NCBI RefSeq assembly: GCF_000379085.1
Contig: NZ_KB905378.1
Coordinates: forward strand, 1,163,864 to 1,227,863
DNA length: 64,000 nt
Direction of reading: 5' to 3'
Source of the DNA: Halomicrobium katesii DSM 19301
GTDB taxonomy: Archaea; Halobacteriota; Halobacteria; Halobacteriales; Haloarculaceae
Shown here one piece after another: positions 43,993-51,846 of the stretch. A program made the position numbers and the translations under genes. The notes beneath the pieces are model-generated. The model did not search any database. It was not told where the DNA came from and saw nothing but the letters and a program-made list of their open reading frames with translations. How positions within the stretch are numbered: the first letter of the stretch is position 1; every line of letters starts with the position of its first letter.

Positions 43993-44796
43993 CTATTCTC
44001 TCGGTCGAACAGTCCCGTCATCTCGACTGACCCGGTCGAACGTCGCGAGATACGCGATCCGGTCCCGAACCTCGTCGGTGTCTAGCTCCAATTCGGCAGC
44101 TAACTCGTCGACGGTCATCGGTTCGTCGAGTACCTGGAGGACTTCGAGCCCACGGTAGTATTGCTCCGACAGTTCTTGAACTCGCTCCTCGATGGGCGTG
44201 GTCACCCCGTACCGCTCCTCGAGCTCGACCAGGGCCTCGTTCGCGAACGTTGCGAACTGATCGTCGCCGAGCCGATCGATCTGGGCTTCGAGTTCCGCCT
44301 CGACGACGTCGTAATCGAGGCCGGCCTGCACGAGCATATTCATGTCCTCGATATCGTCGTCGCGGCCGGCGATCGCCTTGAACAGGAAGATATCCTCGTT
44401 GCTGACCAGCCGGACCGTCAGTCGATCCGTGTCGAGGAACGGCTCGCGGCGCTCTGCCATCCCGTCGGTTAGTACGAGCTTGTTCGCGACCTGCTGGTTG
44501 AAGATGTCGAGGCGACACCCATCGTCGTTCTCGACGCAGCTCGTCGCCCCCAGCGCCCGATAATCTGGACCCAACGACTGGACCTCCGCATACCCGAGGT
44601 CCATCAGGACGGCCCACAGCTGGCCGTACGCGTCGCCATCCGGGACGACCAAGTCGATATCTTTCGTCGCCCCCTTGAGGTCGCGTAGCGACATCGCGCC
44701 ACCACCGATCAGGTAGACCGTAAGCGGTTCAGATAGTCCCTCCCCGATTCGCCGGAATTCGTTCTCGATGTACTCACGTCCGAATGTTGGTCTCAT
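43993..44796 (-). CDS. Nucleotidyltransferase-fold protein (AbiEii/DUF6036-like) with C-terminal HTH
   Basis: 267 residues. VYLIGGGAMSLRDLKGATKDIDLVV shows the nucleotidyltransferase GG/GS loop and the D-x-D pair. The middle has RLTVRLVSNEDIFLFKAIAGRDDDIEDM, as in AbiEii/DUF6036 proteins. The last ~60 residues form a winged-helix-like segment (MTVDELAAELELDTDEVRDRIAYL). It overlaps the upstream HTH gene by 4 bp. In related pairs the nucleotidyltransferase is the toxin; this one may be toxin or regulator. Confidence 0.78.
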   Translation of the reverse strand: MRPTFGREYIENEFRRIGEGLSEPLTVYLIGGGAMSLRDLKGATKDIDLVVPDGDAYGQLWAVLMDLGYAEVQSLGPDYRALGATSCVENDDGCRLDIFNQQVANKLVLTDGMAERREPFLDTDRLTVRLVSNEDIFLFKAIAGRDDDIEDMNMLVQAGLDYDVVEAELEAQIDRLGDDQFATFANEALVELEERYGVTTPIEERVQELSEQYYRGLEVLQVLDEPMTVDELAAELELDTDEVRDRIAYLATFDRVSRDDGTVRPRE

Positions 44797-45719
44797 TGTG
44801 GTAGTGGCACCTCGTAGTCAGCCGCCAGCTCCTGGAACTCGTCCCACTCCGGGAGCCGAGCGTCGTCGACCTCGCCGTGCGTCTCGAGGTAGCGGAGCAA
44901 GGCGTCGATCTCGTCTTCGAGTCCATACTTCGCCGCCTGCGCTCGGAGGTCCTCTTCGTCGACGTCGACGTGGCTGAGCAGGAGAAGACTGTACGAACGG
45001 TGGCGGCTGCCGTCGTCGATCAACAGTGTGTGACAGCAGAGCTCCGCCGGCGAGACCTCGTCAAGAGTCTCGGAGTAGCGGTAGTAGCGATGGTCAGTGA
45101 GCAGGAACTGGAGATCGAAAGCCGCGAATCGAGCGAGCCCGGTTTCTTGGAACCCGTCTGCGTCGATTTCAGTCTCGGCTTGGGCGAGGAATTCGTCGTA
45201 GTTTTCCCAGAGAATCGTGCCCTTCGAGGCGACGGCTTCGAGGCGGTGGCGATGGAGATGGTGTGCGAGTTCCTGGGCGAACTCGTGGAGGCGGTCGAAA
45301 TCGGCGTTGAAGTCATAGCGGCCGTCGTCCGTCCCAACGAGACCACGGTCGCGGAATCGCTTGAGGACGCGGTTGACCGTGTTGCGGTAGTTGTCGCTCC
45401 GGTCGGCGGTCTCGGCGACAGTTCGTGGCTGCTCGAGGTAGTACAGCACCTCGAGTGCCTTCCCGGTCAGCAGCTTGGGGAACTCGATGTGGGAGTGCTG
45501 GCGGACGAGGTCTCGATAGAGTTCGACGGCGCGAGCATCCGACGGAACGACTCGTTTTCGCCGGCCGTCGCGTTCCGTGTACACGAGTCCCTTCTCGACG
45601 AGGTCACTGACGGCACGGGAGAGGTAGCTCTCGCTGTGGTCGAGCTTCGTTGCGAGCTCGGAGATCGTGTCGCCGCGGTCGACCGTGGCGAGGACTTCGA
45701 GTTCGATACGCCGGAGCAC
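44793..45719 (-). CDS. HTH (MarR-like) protein, probable antitoxin/regulator partner
   Basis: 308 residues from GTG 45717-45719. Two winged-helix segments: residues ~5-60 (ELEVLATVDRGDTISELATKLDHSESYLSRAV) and ~80-140 (LTGKALEVLYYLEQPRTVAETADRSDNYRNTVNRVLKRF). The rest is an acidic domain without motif. TATA box TATATAAA at 45743-45750 on the minus strand puts transcription at the GTG. First gene of the two-gene unit. Confidence 0.78.
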   Translation of the reverse strand: MLRRIELEVLATVDRGDTISELATKLDHSESYLSRAVSDLVEKGLVYTERDGRRKRVVPSDARAVELYRDLVRQHSHIEFPKLLTGKALEVLYYLEQPRTVAETADRSDNYRNTVNRVLKRFRDRGLVGTDDGRYDFNADFDRLHEFAQELAHHLHRHRLEAVASKGTILWENYDEFLAQAETEIDADGFQETGLARFAAFDLQFLLTDHRYYRYSETLDEVSPAELCCHTLLIDDGSRHRSYSLLLLSHVDVDEEDLRAQAAKYGLEDEIDALLRYLETHGEVDDARLPEWDEFQELAADYEVPLPQ

Positions 45720-45742
45720 GGTGTAACATAGTACAAAACTTG

Positions 45743-45750
45743 TATATAAA
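45743..45750 (-). promoter_or_regulatory. TATA box of the HTH/nucleotidyltransferase unit
   Basis: TTTATATA on the minus strand, about 27 bp before the GTG start at 45719, fitting a leaderless transcript. It is among the clearest archaeal TATA boxes in the window. Confidence 0.6.
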
Positions 45751-45817
45751 GAAGTTTCGAGTAGTGTTACAGGCAGAGAGGAACAAGAGCTTGCCCCATC
45801 GTCTTAACAACAAAACT

Positions 45818-46181
45818 ATGGGTAGAGAGTCCGTGTTGGTTAACACGGAGAGAGTCGATATCCTACGAACCACCGTCCCCACCGGCGAACCTCCAGAAGG
45901 AGATCGTCGACGCCCTCAACGAAGCCACACCGGAGCATCTTCGGGACGCTGCCAGCTACGCCGAGGCGTTGGCTGAACACAAGGAGCGTAAAGCTCGTCT
46001 CGAGGAGGAAGCGGACGACGCCGACGTCGAGGAGCGCCCCGATGACCTCCCAGACGACGTGCCGGCGAAGGCGACGATCACGATCAAGGAGATCAACGAC
46101 AACCGCTACTACTACTGGCAGTGGCGGGAAGGAGATTCGGTGAAGTCGAAGTACAAAGGGCCGGTGAATTCCGACGAGTAG
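45818..46181 (+). pseudogene. Small DUF6788-like protein gene with one-base frameshift
   Basis: ATG 45818 gives MGRESVLVNTERVDILRTTVP. One C too many in the CCCC run at about 45880 throws the frame. In the next frame it continues PPANLQKEIVDALNEATPEH, AASYAEALAEHKERKARLEEE and ends ITIKEINDNRYYYWQWREGD...PVNSDE. An internal ATG at 45969 could give the C-terminal 70 residues. The ITIKEINxNxYYYWQWR core is what I recall for DUF6788-type proteins. Confidence 0.7.
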
Positions 46182-46239
46182 ACGAGATTGAACTGGAGCC
46201 AGATGTTCGTTTCAACGTGATTCGTAGCGTAGCAGATGA

Positions 46240-46622
46240 CACCCCCCCCAGAGTGTGAATGGGATCGGTTTACCCGACACCCCTCGGTGTGAATGGTCCA
46301 CCACCCAGGGTACCGCGATTAAGAAGCCCTTGACAGCAGAAGTCCTCACGCCGTAGGGAGGGTTCTTGCCTCAGTGGCGAACCTTCGGCACAAGGCCTTG
46401 CCTTTTAGAATACGTCTGCTCGAAGAGGTGTTTAGACCGTAGTATAATAAAGATAACTACAGCTGCGGTGCGGTGCAGTAGCGGATCGGGTCAGCTACCG
46501 TGGCAGAACGTGTAAGCCGCTCTTCGTGCCGTATTAGGTTCTTCAGACGAACCAGCCTGCTGCTCTATCTCTACAACCGTCGTATCTTATCGGGGACCAT
46601 TCACACCGAGGGGTGGGGTGTC
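46240..46622. repeat. Origin-like inverted repeats around an AT-rich stretch
   Basis: A perfect 22-bp inverted repeat is present. The left arm 46278-46299 begins CACCCCTCGGTGTGAATGG and the right arm 46594-46615 ends CCATTCACACCGAGGGGTG. A third, imperfect box CACCCC...GAGTGTGAATGG lies at about 46240-46263. Between the arms is GTAGTATAATAAAGATAAC (46439-46457). A short purine/pyrimidine box with a G-string, inverted around an AT-rich part, is how haloarchaeal Orc1/Cdc6 boxes look. No orc1/cdc6 gene is in the window. It could be a relic of a plasmid origin. No gene in this 430-bp stretch. Confidence 0.5.
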
Positions 46623-46647
46623 ACCATCCCATCAACGTCTGGAGTTC

Positions 46648-47466
46648 TGCTCTATTGAAAATGCGGTACGGGAAGCGAATCATAGTGTCTTGGCGAGTTT
46701 CTTGATGTTGTTGAGCGCGAACAGAAGGACGATCTCACGAAACTGTCGGTACCAGAACCGCGAACGCAGGGCGGAGTCCTGCGTTCGCTTGACTGTCGAG
46801 TAGGATGTTTCTGCCATCCACCGTTGCATGTAGCCCTTCGCTCGGATGAGGGCGTTATTCGCAGTTGCGTTCAGCGACGAGCTACGGTAGTGAACGAGAT
46901 ATTCGATGTCTAGTGCAGCGATCTCGTACTCGGTGTGCCAGTCCTGGAAGCCGTTGTCGGCGGCCACGGCCCGCAGGTCGTCCGCGTTCCGCCGGACGAC
47001 CCGCGGGCCAGCCTTCGTATCGTGTTCCCGCTCGATACAGCAATGCACGTCCAGCACCGCTAAGGACTCTGTATCGGTCAGCGTCGTCGCTTTGATCGTC
47101 TTGACGCTTCGGCCACACCGCTGGAGGTAGTGCTGTGAGGCCTGCTTGCGTTCGAAAAACGTGTATCGAGTGCGACGTGACCAGGGTGCGGGTGTTGCTG
47201 CGCAGAGATGCGCAGCAACGCCCGCCAGAGATACATCGCGTAGCGGTCGAAGGAGTGGTAGAATGTGGTCGGATCAGGTGGCGCGTCCGGGTGAACGCCG
47301 AGACGGTCGCAGATCGCTGGCATGAGACTCAGCCGATCAACGAGTTCGGCGTAGCTGTGCCCCTCTTCCTTACGAATACAGTGAGCGACGATGTGAGCCT
47401 CGCGGGCAAGCCCGCCGGAGTCGGGCTTGCCCGCTCTGTTCCCCAACGCTTGTTTAGCTACACGTA
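46648..47466 (-). mobile_element. IS5-family element, copy 2, truncated at its 5' side
   Basis: Right terminus of the IS (TGCTCTATTGAAAATGCGG) lies at 46648; the sequence matches the IS5 at 29381 in the transposase region but is a distinct relative. The 5' end stops at about 47466 without an inverted repeat. The same 3' end occurs at 49348-49506 in the opposite orientation. Confidence 0.75.
46680..47446 (-). pseudogene. IS5 transposase, frameshifted
   Basis: Starts GNRAGKPDSGGLAREAHIVA, continues PTTFYHSFDRYAMYLWRALL, and loses frame in the T run at about 47156-47160 (five T where six fit). It resumes SLAVLDVHCCIEREHDTKAG, NALIRAKGYMQRWMAETSYS and ends NNIKKLAKTL. No start codon of the full gene survives upstream. 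Confidence 0.78.
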
Positions 47467-47518
47467 GGAGGGTGTCATAGAACGGTTCTCATGGTTTCGT
47501 TGACTTCCTCAAAACGCT

Positions 47519-47534
47519 GTACACTTGGTGCACG
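47519..47534. promoter_or_regulatory. Palindromic site upstream of the RHH gene
   Basis: GTACACTTGGTGCACG (47519-47534), 23 bp before the ATG; its complement CGTGCACCAAGTGTAC differs by one base from the perfect palindrome CGTGCACCAAGTGCACG found 3' of the gene (47772-47788). Suits an autoregulatory RHH operator. Confidence 0.6.
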
Positions 47535-47556
47535 CCATTTTTAGTGGGTTATAGAT

Positions 47557-47757
47557 ATGGGCAAAGAGAAATTCGGCGTTGCTGTTGACGAAGAGATCGT
47601 ACAAGAAGTGGACGAATTAGTTGCTGAGTGTGACGATCTCGGAGCCAGCCGCTCCGAGATCGTCGAGGCCATCCTCACAGCGTTCGTTCAATCCGAGTCA
47701 AATCACGCTGAACGAGTGAGAGAAATCATAATTCGGAAACGAAAAGGGATACTCTAA
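47557..47757 (+). CDS. Ribbon-helix-helix (CopG/Arc-type) regulator
   Basis: 66 residues. KFGVAVDEEIVQEVDELVAE, then GASRSEIVEAILTAFVQSE give the beta strand and two helices of an RHH dimer. Very short, with a basic C-terminus (IIIRKRKGIL). The matching palindromes on both sides are likely its operators. No toxin gene follows; the next 180 bp are non-coding. Possibly an orphan plasmid or transposon regulator. Confidence 0.75.
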   Translation: MGKEKFGVAVDEEIVQEVDELVAECDDLGASRSEIVEAILTAFVQSESNHAERVREIIIRKRKGIL

Positions 47758-47771
47758 ACATTTCAATGCAC

Positions 47772-47788
47772 CGTGCACCAAGTGCACG
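47772..47788. promoter_or_regulatory. Perfect palindrome CGTGCACCAAGTGCACG downstream of the RHH gene
   Basis: Two 7-bp arms with a 3-bp spacer, 15 bp after the stop codon. It is an operator-like copy of the upstream site or a terminator hairpin; no T run follows, which favours a protein-binding site. Confidence 0.6.
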
Positions 47789-47972
47789 GCTTTCTAAGCT
47801 AGTAACGCTCTATAATAATCACAATCTCGACCATAGTGTGTGAAGACTTCTATGACACCCTCACACGTAGTGCTGTCTCAACGAGGTCGAGCAATGCGAC
47901 GCCTATAATCGCTTTCTCGACCTCATTTTCCCAAACCAATTACGGAGTAATCCTGTCGCTGTCTTCCATTTT
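47789..47972. other. Non-coding stretch up to the ISH3 insertion
   Basis: CTATGACACCCTC...ACGTAG at 47851-47871 is an inverted partial copy of 47463-47480 (CTACGTGT/GGAGGGTGTCATAG), so the RHH region is framed by related ends. A frame from 47836 (MCEDFYDTLTRSAV) resembles the IS5 N-terminal reading FYDTLLRVAK and may be an IS5 5' remnant. Confidence 0.4.
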
Positions 47973-49347
47973 CAGTCGATCACATCAAGAACTCTCTAAT
48001 CGCTCCATTAGAGCGTGAATCTGCGTTTTCGATGCGTAGTTAGTTCTCAAAATGACACAGACGGAGAGTCTCGGTAATTCGGAGTCGCTGTCAGCGGCAA
48101 ATCGCCGCCGACGCGACGGTGTTGCCACTCACGACCACTGTCCTGATCGGCGGACAGCTACCGGAAGAACCGGTCGTCGAGTGGTTGGTTTGCTGGAACT
48201 GTCCTGCGCACACCGAGCGCTGTCCAGGCTGCTCGCAGCACCATCTCACAGAATTCCGTGAATGACCACTGCCAGAGGCGGCGCCCCCCGCGGCGGCGCC
48301 GCCACGTACCTCCAGTGGAGATACCGCCAGCTGTTCTGGAGCAGCAGGCTCACCACAAACATCACCAGTCGCAGACCAGCATCCTCAGAACTGGTGAACG
48401 CGAGGCTCTGCTTGGCTAATCGGTAGCTCGATTCGATGCCGAAGCGCTTGCTGTAGTGCTCTCGTGCATCTCGTGGTGTGTCGATAAACGGCGCGTCAGC
48501 GGCGTAGCCGTGACGCGCCACCCCGTGTTCGTCGTATCGTCCTTGCTGGTAGACGCAGTCGATGAACACAGGGAACGTCACCTTGCCGGCGAGATCGTGT
48601 TCGATCTCGCGGCTCCAGCCGCTGCTAAGTTCGTTCTGAATCGTCTCACCCCACTTGACAATCGGCATGGCGAAAGCGTAGTTGTGCGCGTACAGCAGGC
48701 TGAGACAGGTGCTATTGTAGAATCCGCGATCCAGGTAGACGGCCTTGACGCCGAGGTCAAGGCCGTCGAGGAGTTCGAGAAACTCGGCGAGGACATCGCT
48801 GGTGGTGTCGCCAGCGACCAGCTGGCGAACCGCCAGCGTGTACCGTTTGTTGCGTACCCGCGCATAGAGCGTTGCATAGGCGTGAAACGTCGTTGTTCCG
48901 CGTTTCGCTTGAGACGAGTACAAACGCCTCTGTCTCATCTTCGTCGCCGTAGTAGGGATCGAGGTGGAGGTCGGCGACGACCTCCACCGATCGATCCGGC
49001 AGTGTTTCAAGAGCATCCCGTTGCAGGAGCGTGTCTCCGACCGCCTCAACAGAGTCAAGGTCGAACTGATCGGTGAGATATCCACGGACGGTATTGGCGT
49101 GCGGCGAGTCATCAGTCGTTTCGCAGACGTGGTTGATCGAGGTCCCGCCGGCGCTGGCGCCGGCGAGGACCTCGTACAACGTCTCCGTCGTGACCTCAAC
49201 GTCTTCGCCGAGATCTAACGCAAGCTCCTCGTCGAGGCTGTTGACGACAAAATTAAGCAGGTGCTCTTCCTCTATCTCGCTGTCTGCTTGGGTAGGCTTC
49301 ACACCGCATCCAAGCAGACACTTCCTCTAACCCGATGTGATCGACTG
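47973..49347 (-). mobile_element. ISH3-family insertion sequence, copy 2
   Basis: Inverted repeats CAGTCGATCACATC at 47973 and its complement ending at 49347. Nearly identical to copy 1 (14232) but in the opposite orientation and with a ~13-bp extra segment near 48100-48120 (CGCCGACGCGACG). No target duplication seen; the right flank is the cut edge of an IS5 fragment. Confidence 0.85.
48158..49302 (-). pseudogene. ISH3 transposase, two frameshifts
   Basis: Start GTG 49300-49302. One extra T at 48922-48924 (on the plus strand an A run) breaks the frame after YYGDEDETEA; it resumes LYSSQAKRGTTTFHAYATLY. A second change in the GC-rich stretch about 48281-48297 (two bases short of the full frame, where copy 1 is one short) spoils the C-terminal end. 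Copies differ at exactly the same GC-rich place. Confidence 0.8.
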
Positions 49348-49506
49348 ATCCTACTCGACAGTCAAGCGAACGCAGGACTCCGCCCTGCGTTCGCGGTTCT
49401 GGTACCGACAGTTTCGTGAGATCGTCCTTCTGTTCGCGCTCAACAACATCAAGAAACTCGCCAAGACACTATGATTCGCTTCCCGTACCGCATTTTCAAT
49501 AGAGCA
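49348..49506 (+). mobile_element. 3' fragment of an IS5-family element
   Basis: Same sequence as the end of the IS5 at 46648, inverted (ATCCTACTCGACAGTCAAGCG... to CAATAGAGCA at 49497-49506). Together with the 46648 copy it frames the RHH region and ISH3 copy 2 with outward-facing IS5 termini. Confidence 0.8.
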
Positions 49507-49689
49507 GAATGTACGGGTCTCTGTACTGGCTGTGCTGGCGCAGTTACCGCCTGTGCACTCTGTGCCCCAGCGTGTGCAAATCCCGTCGGCCCACTCACCT
49601 GCCCAATTTGCTTGTTCCCCGTCTGCCACGGCGTCTTGGTCGCTGCGTGTGCCGCCTGTGCTGTCTGTCTCGACAACCACCACTTCTAG
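49507..49689 (+). pseudogene. Truncated cysteine-rich peptide gene (possible halocin C8-type C-terminal part)
   Basis: Sixty codons remain, cut at the 5' side by the IS5 end at 49506. The fragment has 12 Cys in 60 residues, in spaced sets (ECTGLCTGC, ACALCAPAC, TCPIC, VCHG, ACAACAVC) between Ala/Val/Leu stretches, and ends LDNHHF. Dense Cys in a hydrophobic frame is the look of halocin C8-like peptides and of other secreted Cys-rich peptides; the similarity is of pattern only. A fused frame with the IS5 end begins at 49471. Confidence 0.45.
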
Positions 49690-50019
49690 AAGATCGCGAA
49701 ACCACAGCGCCGAGAGGTACAAACCGGTTCGACATCTGTTTTTTATTGGGCGAGTAGATAGGTCCGACAGAACGGTATACGCACTCACCCGCCGCTGTCG
49801 TAGTTCACTGACGGTTCTTTTCGGTGAGAAGTTGCTTTTTATATTCTCATTCCCCCGGGCCAGCACCCAGTGCCACGCTCTTCATCGTTGAAATCGTGCA
49901 CCCTGGCTCTGTGGCCGAGGGAAAGCAGCAATCCGTACCGCTACTCGCCACTGACAGTCTACGAGATGCTCGAGGCCTTCACCAGAGACGCACAGTCGTC
50001 AAGCCGAGTGCTCTTTCCG
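49690..50019. other. 330-bp non-coding stretch at the right edge of the island
   Basis: Mixed composition with T-rich tracts at 49738-49745 (CTGTTTTTTATT) and 49834-49843 (TTGCTTTTTATA), which could be terminators or promoters of lost genes. No supported frame, repeat or tRNA. Core genes resume at 50020. Confidence 0.4.
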
Positions 50020-50799
50020 TCAGTCCTCACCTGACTGCTCGTCGAGCCAGCCCACCAGCGCGTCCGAGACGGCGGCACTCTCCTCGATGAAGGCCCAGTG
50101 GCCGCCCTCGACGGCGCGGTACTCCCCTCGCGGGAGGTCCGCGGCCAGGGACTCGCCGGCCGACGCCGGAACGATCTCGTCGTCGACGCCGTGCAGCACC
50201 AGCGTCGGCAGCGTGATCTCGTACAGCGATGGGGCCTCGAACGCCCGCATCGCGGCGGCCTGTGCGTCCCACGCCGCCGGCTCGGCGTCGTCGGTCTGTC
50301 GCCACTCGACCAGCTCCTCGCGGATGGTGGGGTGGTCGGTCAGATCCGATGCGAACGCGGTCTGCAGCGACGTTTCGAGCGCCGCGCGGTCGTCCAGCGG
50401 GGCACGGAGGTCGTCCAGCTTGTCGGTCACCGCGTCGCCGCTGGCGGCGGTCCCGAAGAGCGTCAGCGACGCCCCGCGGTCGTACTCGTGGGCGTAGGCC
50501 AGGGCGACCATCCCGCCCAGTCCCGCGCCGACGAGGTGGACCCGCGCGACGCCGGCATCGGCAAACACCGCCTCCAGATCGGCCGCGAGTCGGTCGACAC
50601 TGTAGGGCCCCGGCGGCGCGTCCGAGCGCCCGGTCCCGCGGAGGTCCCACACGAGGCTCTCGTATGGGCCGGCGACGACGCCGTGTTGCCAGCTCCAGAG
50701 CCACGCGCCGGCCCCCACGTCGTTGACGAACGCCACTGTCTCGCCGTCACCCTCGCGCTCGTAGTGTACTGCGACGCCGTCGGCTGTCGCGGTCGGCAT
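50020..50799 (-). CDS. Alpha/beta hydrolase-fold protein lacking the nucleophile Ser
   Basis: 259 residues from ATG 50797-50799 (MPTATADGVAVHYEREGDGE). Fold marks are present: oxyanion region VNDVGAGAWLW, WDLRGTGRSDAP, acid region LHGVDDEIVPA and the His segment EGGHWAFIEES. The nucleophile elbow, normally GxSxGG, reads GAGLGG, so there is no Ser, Cys or Asp. The protein is either inactive, uses another chemistry, or serves as a binding protein. Single gene. Confidence 0.8.
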   Translation of the reverse strand: MPTATADGVAVHYEREGDGETVAFVNDVGAGAWLWSWQHGVVAGPYESLVWDLRGTGRSDAPPGPYSVDRLAADLEAVFADAGVARVHLVGAGLGGMVALAYAHEYDRGASLTLFGTAASGDAVTDKLDDLRAPLDDRAALETSLQTAFASDLTDHPTIREELVEWRQTDDAEPAAWDAQAAAMRAFEAPSLYEITLPTLVLHGVDDEIVPASAGESLAADLPRGEYRAVEGGHWAFIEESAAVSDALVGWLDEQSGED

Positions 50800-50838
50800 A
50801 GTCGAGCCGTGGCCCGCGAGCACGTTGTGCGTATCGGT

Positions 50839-51795
50839 TCACCGAACGGGCTCCTCGGGAGCCGGCGGGACGACGCCCTCGGCGGCGGCGCTGCGGTAGT
50901 AGTACCCCCACAGCGCGCCCAGCGAGTAGGTCCCCCAGGCCCGGACGACGACGGGGCCGACGAGCGTAATCACCGACAGCACCGCCGCGACGGCGACCGC
51001 GACGATCCCGGCGAGCCAGGCGAGCCACGCTCTGACGTACGTCCCCGAGGTCGCGAACCGACCGGTCGACGCCCGCGAGAACGCCGTTCGAAGCTCGCCG
51101 GTCGCGGCGTAGACCGTCAGCGACGCCGGGAACGGGTAGAGTCCCAGCACGCCGGTCGTCACGCCCAGTGCGATCCCGAGCGGTTCGTCGACGGTCCAGA
51201 CCGCCGCTGTGGCCCCCCCACCGACTGCCAGGATCGACCCGTAGAGCCCCGCCACGAGCAGGCACTGGAGCCCGCCGACCAGCGACTCGCCGTAGTCGTC
51301 GAACGCCGGCCGCTCGCGCTGGCCCCGCGCGACCGCGCCACAGAGACGGAAGCCGTACCCGACGGTGACGAGCGAGAAGACGGGCAACACGAGCGCGAGC
51401 AGCTCCACGACCCCGCCGACGACCAGCGGCCGGTAGTCCTCCTCGACCGGATAGGTCGCTGCCACGCCGAACGACCAGCGACCGGCGAAGGGCGACGGCC
51501 CCGACGGGTCCGTCGACGGCGGGGCGTCTTCGTCGGCCCCGTCCCCGTTCTCACCGCTCGCGAGCGTGTCGTCGATCTCCGCCAGCGGCTTCGACTCCTC
51601 ACCTCCGGCCCCGTTCGTGGCGTCGCCCCCATCGGAGTCGGCGTCGTCCCCCTCTTCCCAGGGGATCTCCGGCTCGGGCGGTTCAGGGAACGAATCGCCC
51701 GGCGGGTCGATCCGGTGCCTGACCGCCTGCTCGCAGGACGGACACGTCTGTGTCTCGAAATCCGTCTTCGTCCCGCAGGCCAGACAGTATGGCAT
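50839..51795 (-). CDS. Zinc-ribbon / DUF4013-like membrane protein
   Basis: 318 residues from ATG 51793-51795 (MPYCLACGTKTDFETQTCPSCE). Four Cys in two CxxC pairs form a zinc ribbon at residues 4-21. An acidic linker to about residue 110 follows, then a domain with five to six membrane helices (YRPLVVGGVVELLALVLPVF... to YSLGALWGYYYRSA), like DUF4013 proteins. Function unknown. Confidence 0.7.
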   Translation of the reverse strand: MPYCLACGTKTDFETQTCPSCEQAVRHRIDPPGDSFPEPPEPEIPWEEGDDADSDGGDATNGAGGEESKPLAEIDDTLASGENGDGADEDAPPSTDPSGPSPFAGRWSFGVAATYPVEEDYRPLVVGGVVELLALVLPVFSLVTVGYGFRLCGAVARGQRERPAFDDYGESLVGGLQCLLVAGLYGSILAVGGGATAAVWTVDEPLGIALGVTTGVLGLYPFPASLTVYAATGELRTAFSRASTGRFATSGTYVRAWLAWLAGIVAVAVAAVLSVITLVGPVVVRAWGTYSLGALWGYYYRSAAAEGVVPPAPEEPVR

Positions 51796-51846
51796 CACTC
51801 GCCCATTCCGCGTCGAAATAAAAGTAGCTTGGTACTCCGGGAGCGG

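Noticed and set aside
46320-46400. Hairpin-like CCTCACGCCGTAGGGAGG, considered as the end of a TnpB/IS1341-type element or its guide RNA
   Set aside because: No tnpB frame or remnant lies next to it, and the match is only a general impression.
49351-49866. 171-codon minus-strand frame across the IS5 fragment and the Cys-rich region
   Set aside because: It joins an IS end with unrelated DNA and has no start context; the plus-strand Cys-rich reading is more regular.
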